A DNA stretch of 64,000 bases from Collinsella sp. TM09-10AT. Its GTDB lineage: Bacteria; Actinomycetota; Coriobacteriia; Coriobacteriales; Coriobacteriaceae. Every line of letters begins with the position of its first letter. Positions within the stretch are counted from its first letter, which is position 1. Below are positions 14,635-22,929 of this stretch, one piece after another. The position numbers were made by a program, and so were the translations under genes. Where the stretch lies: contig NZ_QSOP01000005.1 in assembly GCF_003436275.1 (NCBI RefSeq), positions 800-64,799 of the forward strand. The letters are read 5' to 3'. The notes beneath the pieces were generated by a model, which did no database searches, was not told the origin of the DNA, and worked only from the letters and a program-made list of their open reading frames with translations.

Positions 14635-15936
14635 ATGGATCAGACGCAGACGAGCGACGACGCTCCCCTGCTCACGCACAGCACTCCCCAATCGGAACAA
14701 ACCACGCTCTTGGCTCAGCAAAAACCTCTCGTGACTATCGTGCACGCCTCGGTCGGCTCGGGCCACAAGGCCGCCGCAAATGCGATTGCGCAGGCATTCG
14801 ACCTCATCCGCGGCACCAATGGCATCCCAGAGGATGTTGAGATTGAAGTGCTCGATATCCTTGATTTTGGACGCATAAAATTCGACGGCAACAAAACGGC
14901 CGCCTCGTTTACCGGCGCCACGCGCCCAATCTATGACTTGACCTGGCGTTATACCCTTACCGGACACCTGCTTTGGGGCGGTGGCACGGCATGGTCGCGC
15001 ATCATGTTCCCCGCATTTAACGAATACGTTCGAACTCGCAGGCCCATTGCCGTGGTAGCCACACATATCACGGCAGCCAACGTCGCCGTCGGCGCGCGCG
15101 TCATTACGGGCATCGACTATCCCGTCATTTGCGTACCGACCGATTACGAGGTCGAGGGTTGGTGGCCCCATAAGGACACCGACCTATTCTGCGTAGCAAA
15201 CGAGTTTATGGCCGAAACACTCCGACCCCGTAAGGTTCCCGAGGCAAAGATCCGCATTACGGGCATCCCCATTCGCGCCGGGTTTGATACGGACTACAAC
15301 CGCGAGGAAAAACTCGAGAAGTTCAATCTCCCCACAGACAAGCTCGTTGTGCTGGTGATGGCCGGCGCCAGTTTGCCTCAACCGTACGTTCGCTTTCGCG
15401 CGGAGATGGACCGCACCCTCCCCTTCCTGCGCAGCTTCGAGGACATGCACTTTGTCTTTTTGCCGGGCAAGGATGCCGAATATGCCACCCGTCTCAAAAC
15501 GCTTTTCGATGCCATGAAACTCGAGAACGTCACGGTTCTTGACTACGTCGATGACATGGCAGCGCTTATGCACGGCTGTGACCTGGCAATCCTCAAATCT
15601 GGCGGACTCACTGTTACCGAATGCCTGTGCGCACACCTGCCTATGATTCTGCTGGGCAAGTCATATGGCCAGGAAAAGGCCAACACCACCATGCTCACCG
15701 GCATGGGCGCCAGCATGCATGTCACCACGGCGCGAGAGCTCATCGTAACCCTGCGCCACCTGCACGATCATCCCGAATCGCTCAAGGCACTACTCATTAA
15801 CGGCGAAGTGCTGCGCCGTCCACGCGCAGCCGAGGATATCGCCATCGCAACCATGGAACTTGCAGGCAAGCCCCAAAAGCGCAAACGAGCCTTCTGCCGC
15901 TTCTACTGGGGCGAAAAACCAGCGCATATCCGCTAG
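14635..15936 (+). CDS. MGDG-synthase-like lipid glycosyltransferase
   Basis: A 433-residue, GT28-type enzyme. The MGDG-synthase N-terminal domain is marked by TIVHASVGSGHKAAANAI; the C-terminal donor-binding half contains LVVLVMAGASL and the acceptor/donor loop LAILKSGGLTVTECL. Family knowledge: such enzymes add sugars to diacylglycerol to make glycolipids that anchor lipoteichoic-type polymers. The sugar cannot be read here. An Asn/Gln/Thr-rich N-terminal tail of ~30 residues precedes the domain. AAGGGGAG lies before the ATG. It is transcribed divergently from trxB. Confidence 0.85.
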   Translation: MDQTQTSDDAPLLTHSTPQSEQTTLLAQQKPLVTIVHASVGSGHKAAANAIAQAFDLIRGTNGIPEDVEIEVLDILDFGRIKFDGNKTAASFTGATRPIYDLTWRYTLTGHLLWGGGTAWSRIMFPAFNEYVRTRRPIAVVATHITAANVAVGARVITGIDYPVICVPTDYEVEGWWPHKDTDLFCVANEFMAETLRPRKVPEAKIRITGIPIRAGFDTDYNREEKLEKFNLPTDKLVVLVMAGASLPQPYVRFRAEMDRTLPFLRSFEDMHFVFLPGKDAEYATRLKTLFDAMKLENVTVLDYVDDMAALMHGCDLAILKSGGLTVTECLCAHLPMILLGKSYGQEKANTTMLTGMGASMHVTTARELIVTLRHLHDHPESLKALLINGEVLRRPRAAEDIAIATMELAGKPQKRKRAFCRFYWGEKPAHIR

Positions 15937-15950
15937 CGTCTTAATGTCCG

Positions 15951-16052
15951 CTGCTCGGCGGGAGCCGCCCATATATCATTCCATGCTCAAACATTCTCGC
16001 TGCGCTGCGAAACTGCGCGTGGAACGATATATGGGCGGCTCCCGCCGAGCAG
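15951..16052. repeat. Palindromic element A: variable 33-bp arms around a conserved 36-base core
   Basis: Arms 15951-15983 and 16020-16052 pair at 32 of 33 positions; the only unpaired position (A15978 against C16025) is the sixth from the core. The core 15984-16019 is identical, in inverted orientation, to the core of element C (16240-16275). The arms are not the same as those of element C, except for a related GATAT/ATGGG part next to the core. It lies just past the glycosyltransferase stop. Confidence 0.9.
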
Positions 16053-16129
16053 CTACGTTTACGTACTAGCAACTACAGCGGGTTCGCCCCAGTAGAAGCT
16101 GCGAAGGTGGAACCAAATAATCTGATAAT

Positions 16130-16178
16130 AGTTAGCCGATGCTACAAAGGGATTGTTCCTTTGTAGCATCGGCTAACT
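16130..16178. repeat. Palindrome B: perfect 21-bp hairpin
   Basis: Arms 16130-16150 (AGTTAGCCGATGCTACAAAGG) and 16158-16178 are exact complements with loop GATTGTT. AT-rich flanks on each side (AAATAATCT and AGATTATTT) extend the stem imperfectly. It may act as a bidirectional terminator between the convergent glycosyltransferase and dut genes. Confidence 0.85.
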
Positions 16179-16209
16179 AGAAAGATTATTTATCTCAAGC
16201 ATTTAGCCC

Positions 16210-16305
16210 TTTCGCCTGAGCCCCATACATATCGTCCCGCGCGCAGTTTCGCAGCGCAGCGAGAATGTTTGAGCACGGGATGATATGTATGGGGCTCAGG
16301 CGAAA
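16210..16305. repeat. Palindromic element C: same core as A, different arms
   Basis: Arms 16210-16239 and 16276-16305 pair at 29 of 30 positions, with a G-T pair (G16234/T16281) at the sixth position from the core, the same place as the mismatch in element A. The core 16240-16275 is the exact reverse complement of 15984-16019. Confidence 0.9.
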
Positions 16306-16329
16306 GCGGGATCCATGCGCCCCTGCGAA

Positions 16330-16360
16330 GCGAGAATGTTTGAGCATGGGATGATATATA
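16330..16360. repeat. Partial copy D of the A/C palindromic element
   Basis: GCGAGAATGTTTGAGCA (16330-16346) repeats the end of the A/C core, followed by a GGGATGATATATA stretch like the inner arm. The other half is missing, so it cannot form the full stem. Confidence 0.75.
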
Positions 16361-16397
16361 GGCGGGTCGGGCCGGTCAGCGGAAAGTACGTAAACGA

Positions 16398-16841
16398 CTA
16401 GGATACGCCGCTAGAACCGAAACCGCCGGCTCCTCGATCGGTTTCGTCTAGTTCGTCTACTTCTACGAGATTGACTGTGGGGACTTCTTGGATGACGAGT
16501 TGGGCGATGCGGTCGCCTTTGTTGATCTGGATATTGTTGGTGGGATCTAGGTTGATGAGGATGACCTTAAGCTCACCTCGATAGTGGGCGTCGATGAGAC
16601 CGGGCGTGTTGACTATAGACAGGCCTTGCTTAATGGCTAGGCCGCTGCGGGGTTGGACAAAGCCGGCGTAGCCATCGGGCAGCGCAATGGCCAAGCCAGT
16701 GGAGACCAAACGACGCTCAAAGGGCTTGAGGGTGCAGTCTTCGTTGGCGCGGAGGTCAAGACCGGCATCTGTGGGGTGAGCGTATTTGGGAAGCTCGACC
16801 GTGGGATCGAGTCGCTTAATGTTAACGGTAATGTTGGACAT
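16398..16841 (-). CDS. dut: dUTP diphosphatase
   Basis: A 147-residue enzyme that hydrolyses dUTP to dUMP, keeping uracil out of DNA and supplying dTMP synthesis. The trimeric-dUTPase motifs are in order: [37 protein letters not shown] and the C-terminal [10 protein letters not shown] that closes the active site. The gene starts 4 bases after nrdR, linking two nucleotide-pool functions in one transcript. Confidence 0.95.
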   Translation of the reverse strand: MSNITVNIKRLDPTVELPKYAHPTDAGLDLRANEDCTLKPFERRLVSTGLAIALPDGYAGFVQPRSGLAIKQGLSIVNTPGLIDAHYRGELKVILINLDPTNNIQINKGDRIAQLVIQEVPTVNLVEVDELDETDRGAGGFGSSGVS

Positions 16842-16845
16842 GAAA

Positions 16846-17289
16846 TCACCTTAGCTTGTCGAGCTCTTGCAAAAACTCGTCGACGTCTTTGAAATCGCGA
16901 TAGACCGAGGCAAAGCGAATGTAGGCCACCTTGTCGATCTTGGCCAGGCGCTTGAGCACCATATCGCCCAGTTCGTGGGACGTTACAGCCGTCAGCGTAC
17001 GCGAACGCAGCTCCACCTCGATATCATCGATGATCTCGTTGAGCTTTTTCGTATCGATATCGCGCTTAATCGTGGCGCGCATCAGGCCGACCAGCAGCTT
17101 GTTGCGATCGAACCGCTGCTTAGACCCGTCGGATTTGATAACCTCGATGGGATCTTCGCAGCGCTCGAACGTCGTAAAACGATAATTGCACGAACAGCAT
17201 TCGCGACGACGCTTGATAGTGTTGTTCGACTCCTGCATACGGGAATCGACAACGCGGGTATGTGCCTTGCCGCATTTGGGACAGCGCAT
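16846..17289 (-). CDS. nrdR: Transcription repressor NrdR
   Basis: A 147-residue repressor of ribonucleotide reductase genes. The N-terminal zinc ribbon has [15 protein letters not shown] and [11 protein letters not shown]; the ATP-cone follows, with the basic segment [13 protein letters not shown] region that binds dATP or ATP. NrdR shuts down nrd genes when dATP is high. Its place next to dut and beyond the LysM/lexA pair is the usual actinobacterial order. A good ribosome-binding site (GAGGT) lies before the ATG. Confidence 0.95.
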   Translation of the reverse strand: MRCPKCGKAHTRVVDSRMQESNNTIKRRRECCSCNYRFTTFERCEDPIEVIKSDGSKQRFDRNKLLVGLMRATIKRDIDTKKLNEIIDDIEVELRSRTLTAVTSHELGDMVLKRLAKIDKVAYIRFASVYRDFKDVDEFLQELDKLR

Positions 17290-17340
17290 GGTACCTCCTC
17301 TTAAACGATAACAAGGGTACCATGCGACCGAGCGGAAATC

Positions 17341-17790
17341 TTACGAACGAGCCGGAACTTTCAGAACTGCACCAGCATCAAGAGAGCCACGATCGAGGTG
17401 ATTGACGCTACGAATCATGTCGGAAGTCTCCTGCGTGGAAAGGCCATCGATGGGATGCTCCTGGGCAAGCGACCACAGAGAATCGCCGGACTGCACACGA
17501 ACCGTCTCGTAGGTAACGTTGGCTACGGAATCGGCATATGCTGCGTGACGAGCAGAAAAGACTGACGTGGCGAGCACAAAGAACAAGGTGAATGCTACAG
17601 CAACAGCAACAATCGTCGAGGCCTTCAGGGCAACAGGAGCCGAAGCAGCGGCCGCACGCTGGGTGCGAACGGGTTTAGTGGCCACGGCCTGAAAATGGGA
17701 GCGTCCACCCTTCACGACCGTGAAGGCAGGCGAGGCAGGCGCCTCGAGCTTAAGAGCAAGGTTTCCCTGGACCATATCCGCTGCGTTCAT
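17341..17790 (-). CDS. Membrane-anchored LysM protein, likely SOS-induced division inhibitor (ChiZ/DivS/YneA-like)
   Basis: A 149-residue protein: cytoplasmic N-terminus of ~57 residues, one membrane helix (58-79), and an extracytoplasmic LysM domain (about 94-146: YETVRVQSGDSLWSLAQ ... LDAGAVLKVP). LysM binds peptidoglycan. It is transcribed away from lexA across three SOS boxes. Divergent lexA neighbours with this shape block cell division during DNA damage (YneA in Bacillus, DivS in Corynebacterium, ChiZ in Mycobacterium). Function is inferred from architecture, position and SOS boxes. GGAGA precedes the ATG. Confidence 0.8.
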   Translation of the reverse strand: MNAADMVQGNLALKLEAPASPAFTVVKGGRSHFQAVATKPVRTQRAAAASAPVALKASTIVAVAVAFTLFFVLATSVFSARHAAYADSVANVTYETVRVQSGDSLWSLAQEHPIDGLSTQETSDMIRSVNHLDRGSLDAGAVLKVPARS

Positions 17791-17861
17791 TCTGTTCTCC
17801 TCTCGTTTGTTTTGACGAGAACTGTTTTATCAAGCCGCGGGGACAAAAAAGTCTAGCGCGG

Positions 17862-17873
17862 GAACGAGTGTTC
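17862..17873. promoter_or_regulatory. SOS box 1 (LexA operator)
   Basis: GAACGAGTGTTC fits the gram-positive LexA consensus GAACNNNNGTTC exactly. It is the closest box to the LysM gene and lies between that gene and lexA. Confidence 0.85.
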
Positions 17874-17889
17874 GGTTATTATTATCTTC

Positions 17890-17901
17890 GAACAGTTGTT
17901 C
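17890..17901. promoter_or_regulatory. SOS box 2 (LexA operator)
   Basis: GAACAGTTGTTC is an exact GAACNNNNGTTC site, 28 bases from box 1 centre to centre, in the middle of the lexA/LysM gap. Confidence 0.88.
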
Positions 17902-17917
17902 CTGTCAAGCAAAAATA

Positions 17918-17929
17918 GAACATTTGTTT
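17918..17929. promoter_or_regulatory. SOS box 3 (LexA operator, one mismatch)
   Basis: GAACATTTGTTT matches the consensus at seven of eight fixed positions. It lies 28 bases from box 2 and 24 bases before the lexA ATG. The regular 28-base spacing suggests cooperative LexA binding. Confidence 0.7.
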
Positions 17930-17953
17930 GGTATGGGTAGAGAGGAACCCCTG

Positions 17954-18598
17954 ATGGCTCGCAAAATTACCAAGCGTCAGCAGCAAATTTACGACTTCAT
18001 CAAGGAATATCAGCAGGAGAAGGGCTATCCGCCCAGTGTACGCGAGATGGCTTCGGCTGTGGGCCTTTCCTCCCCTAGCACCGTACATGCGCACCTCTCC
18101 GCGCTGGAAGCACGCGGCCTGCTCAAGCGTGACGCCACCAAACCTCGCGCTCTCGAGCTCTTTGACGAGGACGGATCTTCCGTCTCCATCTCGAAGTCCG
18201 ATGAGCCCACGGTGCCCCGCGGCACCGTATCGCTGCCTCTCGTAGGCCGTGTCGCCGCAGGGATTCCCATCCTTGCCGAGCAGAATATCGAGGACACCTT
18301 TACCATCCCAACCGAGATCGCAACAGAACAGGGGTCCTTTATCCTCGAGGTCCACGGCAATTCGATGATTAACGTCGGCATCTATAACGGCGACTACATC
18401 ATCGTTCGCGAGCAGAAGAGCGCCATGAATGGCGAGATTGTCGTGGCCATGATCGATGGCTCCGCAACAGTCAAAACATTCTATAAGGAACAGGGACGCG
18501 TTCGCCTGCAGCCCGAAAACGACACTATGGAGCCTATCTACGCGACAAATCCCACGATTCTAGGCAAGGTCGTCGGTTTGATGCGCCGGTTTTCGTAA
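17954..18598 (+). CDS. lexA: LexA repressor
   Basis: A 214-residue SOS repressor. The N-terminal winged helix spans about 1-65 (RQQQIYDFI ... SPSTVHAHLSALE). The self-cleavage site is Ala102-Gly103 in GRVAAGIPI, and the catalytic pair is Ser137 (GNSMIN) and Lys174 (ATVKTF). RecA filaments trigger cleavage and release SOS genes, including lexA itself through the boxes upstream. GAGAGGAA precedes the ATG at 17954. Its stop overlaps the next ATG by one base (TAATG). Confidence 0.96.
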   Translation: MARKITKRQQQIYDFIKEYQQEKGYPPSVREMASAVGLSSPSTVHAHLSALEARGLLKRDATKPRALELFDEDGSSVSISKSDEPTVPRGTVSLPLVGRVAAGIPILAEQNIEDTFTIPTEIATEQGSFILEVHGNSMINVGIYNGDYIIVREQKSAMNGEIVVAMIDGSATVKTFYKEQGRVRLQPENDTMEPIYATNPTILGKVVGLMRRFS

Positions 18599-19515
18599 TG
18601 CAAAAACGCATCACGGTCTTTGATACCATTCGCGGGTTTACCATGCTGTCGATGGCGGGATTTCATGCCTGCTACGACCTTGCCTACCTATATGGTTGGA
18701 AGATGCCCTGGTTTACCCAGACCATCTTCCAAGACATCTGGCGAGCCAGCATCAGTTGGGTATTTTTGTTTATTGCCGGCTGGATGTGCACCCTCTCGCG
18801 CAACAACATCAAGCGTGCCGCCAAATATGCCGTAGCCGCTTTGGTCGTATGGGTCGCAACGACGCTCGTCTCAGTCGATGACTCGGTGAACTTCGGCATC
18901 ATTTTCTGCATGGCGGCGTGCACCGCCATTGTTGCACTCGCGCGCCCGGTTCTCGATAGAATGCCGGCAGTTTGGGGTATAACGATTTGCCTCATACTCT
19001 TTGCCTGTACCTGGAGCATTCCTAAAGCGGTCTACCCTATCCCCTATCTAGCTTGGCTGGGGTTCCCAAGTCCAGACTTTGTCTCCGGTGATTACTATCC
19101 GCTCATACCCTTCTTATTTATGTACCTCACAGGCTTCTTTGCCGCGCGCACGGCTCAGAAAGCAAACTGCGAGGCACCAGCATGGGCCTATGAAAATCCC
19201 ATCCCGGCGCTCGCAAGCCTCGGACGCCATGCACTGCCGTTCTACCTGCTTCATCAACCGGTTATCTTGGGTGTACTGGAGCTGATTTATTCCGTTCGGC
19301 AACGCTCAAGACGTGGTGCGATACGGTCCGGAAGCTTTGCCACAATACGAACGCCGTCCTCGAGGTATTCCTCGTGCAGAAGGGTTCCCTGTTCGTGCAC
19401 GAGCGTGATTAACGCGCCCTCTCGATACGGGATATCGGCCGAGAGCAACACGTCCGTGGCGGCCGCTTCACGAGCGATGCGGTCGACTAAGTCATCAAGA
19501 CCCTCACCCGTCTGA
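18598..19515 (+). CDS. DUF1624 membrane acyltransferase-like protein with a read-through tail
   Basis: Residues 1-~230 are a polytopic membrane protein of the heparan-alpha-glucosaminide N-acetyltransferase/DUF1624 type: it opens with FDTIRGFTMLSMAGFHACYDL and ends with LGRHALPFYLLHQPVILGVLELIY. The family transfers acyl groups to sugars or lipids; the substrate is unknown. After about residue 230 the frame continues for some 76 codons that are antisense to the 3' end of hflX, with Ser/Arg-rich composition unlike a real domain. The natural stop was probably lost. It is translationally coupled to lexA by a TAATG overlap, so it may be SOS co-expressed. Confidence 0.72.
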   Translation: MQKRITVFDTIRGFTMLSMAGFHACYDLAYLYGWKMPWFTQTIFQDIWRASISWVFLFIAGWMCTLSRNNIKRAAKYAVAALVVWVATTLVSVDDSVNFGIIFCMAACTAIVALARPVLDRMPAVWGITICLILFACTWSIPKAVYPIPYLAWLGFPSPDFVSGDYYPLIPFLFMYLTGFFAARTAQKANCEAPAWAYENPIPALASLGRHALPFYLLHQPVILGVLELIYSVRQRSRRGAIRSGSFATIRTPSSRYSSCRRVPCSCTSVINAPSRYGISAESNTSVAAASRAMRSTKSSRPSPV

Positions 19516-20576
19516 GCCGAGAACAGCACCGCCTCGGGATAGCGCCGGCGAAAGCTCAAGCGATCGACGCTATCGAGCAGATCAATCTTATTGAACACGG
19601 TAAGCGTCAAGCGCTCACCGGCACCGATCTCGTCAAGGACACGATCAACCGCCTCAAGCTGACGCTCGTAATCCTCATCGGAAGCATCCACAACTTTAAG
19701 AATCAAATCGGCGCCGAGCACCTCAGAAAGCGTAGATTTAAACGCGTCGACCAGGCCATGGGGCAGCTTTTGAATAAAGCCGACGGTATCGGTGATCGTC
19801 ATGCCACGGCCACCGGGCAAACGGTACGAGCGCGTTGTAGGATCGAGCGTGGCAAACAGCTTATCCTGCGAAAGTACCGTGGATCCCGTCAAACGATTAA
19901 GCAACGTCGACTTGCCGGCATTGGTGTAACCAGCCAGCGCCACGCGAAACGCCGGCGATTCAATACGGCTTTTCGATTGCACATCGCGACGTTGCTCAAC
20001 CTGTTTCAGTTCGCGTCGAAGCGCCGCGATCTTATTGCGAATCAGGCGACGGTCGACCTCGAGCTGGCTTTCGCCCTGGCCAAAACGCGATCCAATGCCG
20101 CCACGCGTCTGTTCCTTTGCAAGATGGCTCCACATACCTCGCAGACGAGGCAGCAGATACTGCAACTGTGCCAGCTGAACCTGTAAGCGGCCCTCACGCG
20201 TCTGGGCATGCAGGCCAAAGATATCCAAAATCAACGCCGTACGGTCAATAATCTTGACCGGTTCGCCCACGGCTTTCTCAAGATAGGACTGCTGTGAGGG
20301 CGTCAGGTCGTCGTCGAAGATAACAACATCCGCATCCATGCGATGCACCAAACCGCACAGCTCCTCGACCTTGCCGGAGCCGATAAACGATTTGGGATAG
20401 GGCTTGACTAGGCGCTGCGACAAGCGCGCCACGCATTGAGCACCAGCAGTGTGGGCCAGACGCTCAAGCTCATCGAGCGAACGGTCAAGCGGCCAGGCAT
20501 TATCGCGCCACTCAACACCAACCAAGATGGCGCGCTCGGGTTCAGGAGCCGTGGGGACCAAAGGGAAACGAGCCAT
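19287..20576 (-). CDS. hflX: Ribosome-associated GTPase HflX
   Basis: A 429-residue GTPase that splits stalled or hibernating ribosomes. The glycine-rich N-terminal domain contains LPRLRGMWSHL and RGGIGSRFGQGE; the G domain has GYTNAGKSTLLNRL, DTVGFI and NKIDLLD. Its ATG overlaps the miaA stop (TAATG). The last ~229 bases overlap the 3' end of the convergent DUF1624 gene. The order miaB-miaA-hflX is conserved in many bacteria. Confidence 0.95.
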   Translation of the reverse strand: MARFPLVPTAPEPERAILVGVEWRDNAWPLDRSLDELERLAHTAGAQCVARLSQRLVKPYPKSFIGSGKVEELCGLVHRMDADVVIFDDDLTPSQQSYLEKAVGEPVKIIDRTALILDIFGLHAQTREGRLQVQLAQLQYLLPRLRGMWSHLAKEQTRGGIGSRFGQGESQLEVDRRLIRNKIAALRRELKQVEQRRDVQSKSRIESPAFRVALAGYTNAGKSTLLNRLTGSTVLSQDKLFATLDPTTRSYRLPGGRGMTITDTVGFIQKLPHGLVDAFKSTLSEVLGADLILKVVDASDEDYERQLEAVDRVLDEIGAGERLTLTVFNKIDLLDSVDRLSFRRRYPEAVLFSAQTGEGLDDLVDRIAREAAATDVLLSADIPYREGALITLVHEQGTLLHEEYLEDGVRIVAKLPDRIAPRLERCRTE

Positions 20577-21514
20577 TAGACAGCCTCGATGCGACGATAA
20601 ATATCTTCGACGACCTCATCGATCGTGAAGTCATCCATATCGAACCACACAATACGATCGTCACGCTTAAACCAGGAAAGCTGGCGCTTGGCATAGCGAC
20701 GGGAGCGAATCTTGATAAGCTCACGGGCCTCATCCATGGTAATAGCGCCACGCAAGGCATCAATAATCTCTTTGTAACCGATTGCCTGCATCGATGTGAG
20801 TGCATCACCCAAGCCCTGGTCCAAAAGGCCACGGACCTCATCAACCAGTCCCTGCTCAAACATAAGGTCGACTCGCAGGTTAATGCGCTCATAGAGCACT
20901 TCACGGCTACGCGTCAGACCAAACCACAAGGCATGATAACGCTCGCGCGGGACGCTGAATTTCGACTTCTGCTCGGCATACGACACACCGTCATCATGCA
21001 TCTCGAGCGCACGAATCACACGACGCACGTTATGGGGATGAATCACGGCAGCAGATTCCGGATCGCGCTCGGCAAGCAGGGCATGCAGCGCCTCCTCGCC
21101 AATACGCTCGGCAAGTTCCTGATAGCCCGTGCGGCGTTCGTCCTCGAGTTCTCCCGAAGGAAAATCCATTTCATCGAGTGCAGCCTTGAGATACAGGCCC
21201 GTACCGCCGCAAAAGACCGGAAGACGTTGCTCGCCAAGCAAACGCTCGATATGCGCCCGGGCATCCGTCTGATAGAGCGCAGCTGAATACGCGACGCCCG
21301 GATCCACGATATCGACAAGGCGCAGGGGCACCGAGCACTCCTCGGGCATCATCTTGGCCGTACCGATGTCCATGCCACGATAGATTTGCATCGCGTCACA
21401 AGACAACACTTCGGACGAAAGACGAGCGGCCAGGCGGTCGGCAACATCGCTTTTACCGACCGCCGTCGGACCGACAATCGCTACGGCAGAAAGGCTTGCA
21501 CCGGTGGAAATCAT
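20576..21514 (-). CDS. miaA: tRNA dimethylallyltransferase
   Basis: A 312-residue enzyme that adds dimethylallyl to A37 of UNN-reading tRNAs, the substrate for MiaB. The P-loop is GPTAVGKSDVA, followed by LSCDAMQIYRGMDIGTAK and the conserved FCGGTGLYLKA. The ATG at 21514 overlaps the miaB TAA by one base; a longer frame upstream only reads through miaB. AGGA-type spacing is absent, so translation probably depends on coupling. Confidence 0.95.
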   Translation of the reverse strand: MISTGASLSAVAIVGPTAVGKSDVADRLAARLSSEVLSCDAMQIYRGMDIGTAKMMPEECSVPLRLVDIVDPGVAYSAALYQTDARAHIERLLGEQRLPVFCGGTGLYLKAALDEMDFPSGELEDERRTGYQELAERIGEEALHALLAERDPESAAVIHPHNVRRVIRALEMHDDGVSYAEQKSKFSVPRERYHALWFGLTRSREVLYERINLRVDLMFEQGLVDEVRGLLDQGLGDALTSMQAIGYKEIIDALRGAITMDEARELIKIRSRRYAKRQLSWFKRDDRIVWFDMDDFTIDEVVEDIYRRIEAV

Positions 21515-22890
21515 TAGCGAGGCTCGCCCACGACGGAGCCAGACAGATACCACGTTTTGGCGACATCAATATCAACGTCGACGATTTTGCCGACGAGCTG
21601 ATCGATGCTATAGCCAGCGGGAATCGGCGCATGCACCGTCTGGTTCTTGGGGCTTTTCCCCAGAAGAACAGCGTCGTTCTTCTTGCTCGTACCCTCAATA
21701 AGCGCAGGCACCACGGTGTGAAGCTCGCCCTGGTTATACTCATGAGCCGTCGTCTCGATAACCTTGACCAGACGGTTAAAGCGCTCAAGGATAACCTCAT
21801 GCGGGGTGGGATCATAAATCTCAGCTGCCGGGGTACCGGCGCGCTTGGAGTAAATAAACGTGTAGGCCTGGGCATAACGAACCGTCTCGGCAAGCGAGAG
21901 CGTCTGCTCAAAGTCTTCCTCGGTCTCGCCCGGGAAGCCCACGATGATGTCGGTCGAAAGCGCAATATCGGGCATACGGTTACGAATACGATCGACCAGA
22001 CCCAGATAATCCTCGCGCGTATAACGACGATTCATCTCTTTAATGATGCGCGTCGAACCTGACTGGACGGCCAGGTGCAGTTGCGGCATAACGGCAGATG
22101 TCTCGGCCATGGCGTCGATGGTCTCGGGCAGCAGATCCTTGGGATGCGAAGACGTAAAGAAGATACGCTCCACGCCCGTATCGCCCACGGCACGCAGCAG
22201 ATCGGCAAAACGCGGCTTGCCAAACAGATCGCGACCATATGAATTAACGTTTTGGCCCAACAGCGTAATCTCACGCACGCCCTGGCGCACCAAACCGGTC
22301 ACCTCGTCGACAATCTCCTCGAAGGGGCGGCTCTTTTCGCGACCGCGCACGTACGGCACGATGCAATAGGTGCAAAAATTATTGCAGCCCGTCATGATGG
22401 GCACCCAAGCGTGATACTGAGTCTCGCGATGCCACGGCATGCTCATGGCGTCCGTATCCTCATGCTCATTGGTGCGGATATGACGCTTGCCATCAAGGAA
22501 CGCCTCGGCAATGAGCTCGGCCACATGCGCGATGGAATGCGTGCCAAAGATGACATTGACGTTATCGACGTTGGTGAGCAGGCCCTCGCCATCGCGCTGC
22601 GCGATGCAGCCACCAACGGCAACCACGCGCTTGCCAGAAGGCGAAGGCGGCAGGCTTTTGCAGGAATTGCACTGACCGTACAGGCGAGTATCGGCGGCCT
22701 CGCGCACGCAGCACGTCATGAAGACAACGATATCGGCATGCGCGGGATCGAGCGCCATGAGGCAGCCATACGAATCAAGCAGACCGCTCACGCGCTCGGA
22801 ATCGTGCTGATTCATCTGGCAGCCAAAGGTGCGGATAAAGTAGGTTTTACCGGCAAGAATATCGCGTACGGAACGCTGGTCCATGTGCAT
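21514..22890 (-). CDS. miaB: tRNA-2-methylthio-N6-dimethylallyladenosine synthase
   Basis: A 458-residue radical-SAM methylthiotransferase. The N-terminal domain begins YFIRTFGCQMNQHDSERV with three cluster cysteines; the radical-SAM motif is CNNFCTYC; a TRAM domain closes the protein. It adds the methylthio group to i6A37 made by MiaA, encoded next. Start choice: ATG 22890 has AGGA four bases ahead; ATG 22884 is a close alternative, while the ATG at 22917 lacks a site. Confidence 0.95.
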   Translation of the reverse strand: MHMDQRSVRDILAGKTYFIRTFGCQMNQHDSERVSGLLDSYGCLMALDPAHADIVVFMTCCVREAADTRLYGQCNSCKSLPPSPSGKRVVAVGGCIAQRDGEGLLTNVDNVNVIFGTHSIAHVAELIAEAFLDGKRHIRTNEHEDTDAMSMPWHRETQYHAWVPIMTGCNNFCTYCIVPYVRGREKSRPFEEIVDEVTGLVRQGVREITLLGQNVNSYGRDLFGKPRFADLLRAVGDTGVERIFFTSSHPKDLLPETIDAMAETSAVMPQLHLAVQSGSTRIIKEMNRRYTREDYLGLVDRIRNRMPDIALSTDIIVGFPGETEEDFEQTLSLAETVRYAQAYTFIYSKRAGTPAAEIYDPTPHEVILERFNRLVKVIETTAHEYNQGELHTVVPALIEGTSKKNDAVLLGKSPKNQTVHAPIPAGYSIDQLVGKIVDVDIDVAKTWYLSGSVVGEPR

Positions 22891-22929
22891 AAGTCCTAAC
22901 GATGGGGAGCGAAACAAAGCAAGCAGAAG

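Larger units (their letters stand above)
16056..16396. repeat. 12-bp inverted repeat framing the palindrome-rich gap
   Basis: CGTTTACGTACT (16056-16067) and AGTACGTAAACG (16385-16396) are exact complements. They bracket palindromes B, C and the partial copy D, and the right copy ends one base before the dut stop codon. This could mark the ends of a small mobile or rearranged segment. Confidence 0.55.

Noticed and set aside
13579..15171. Thioredoxin reductase with a 218-residue N-terminal extension
   Set aside because: The extra part is antisense to the glycosyltransferase gene, and a strong AGGAGG site marks the internal start at 14517.
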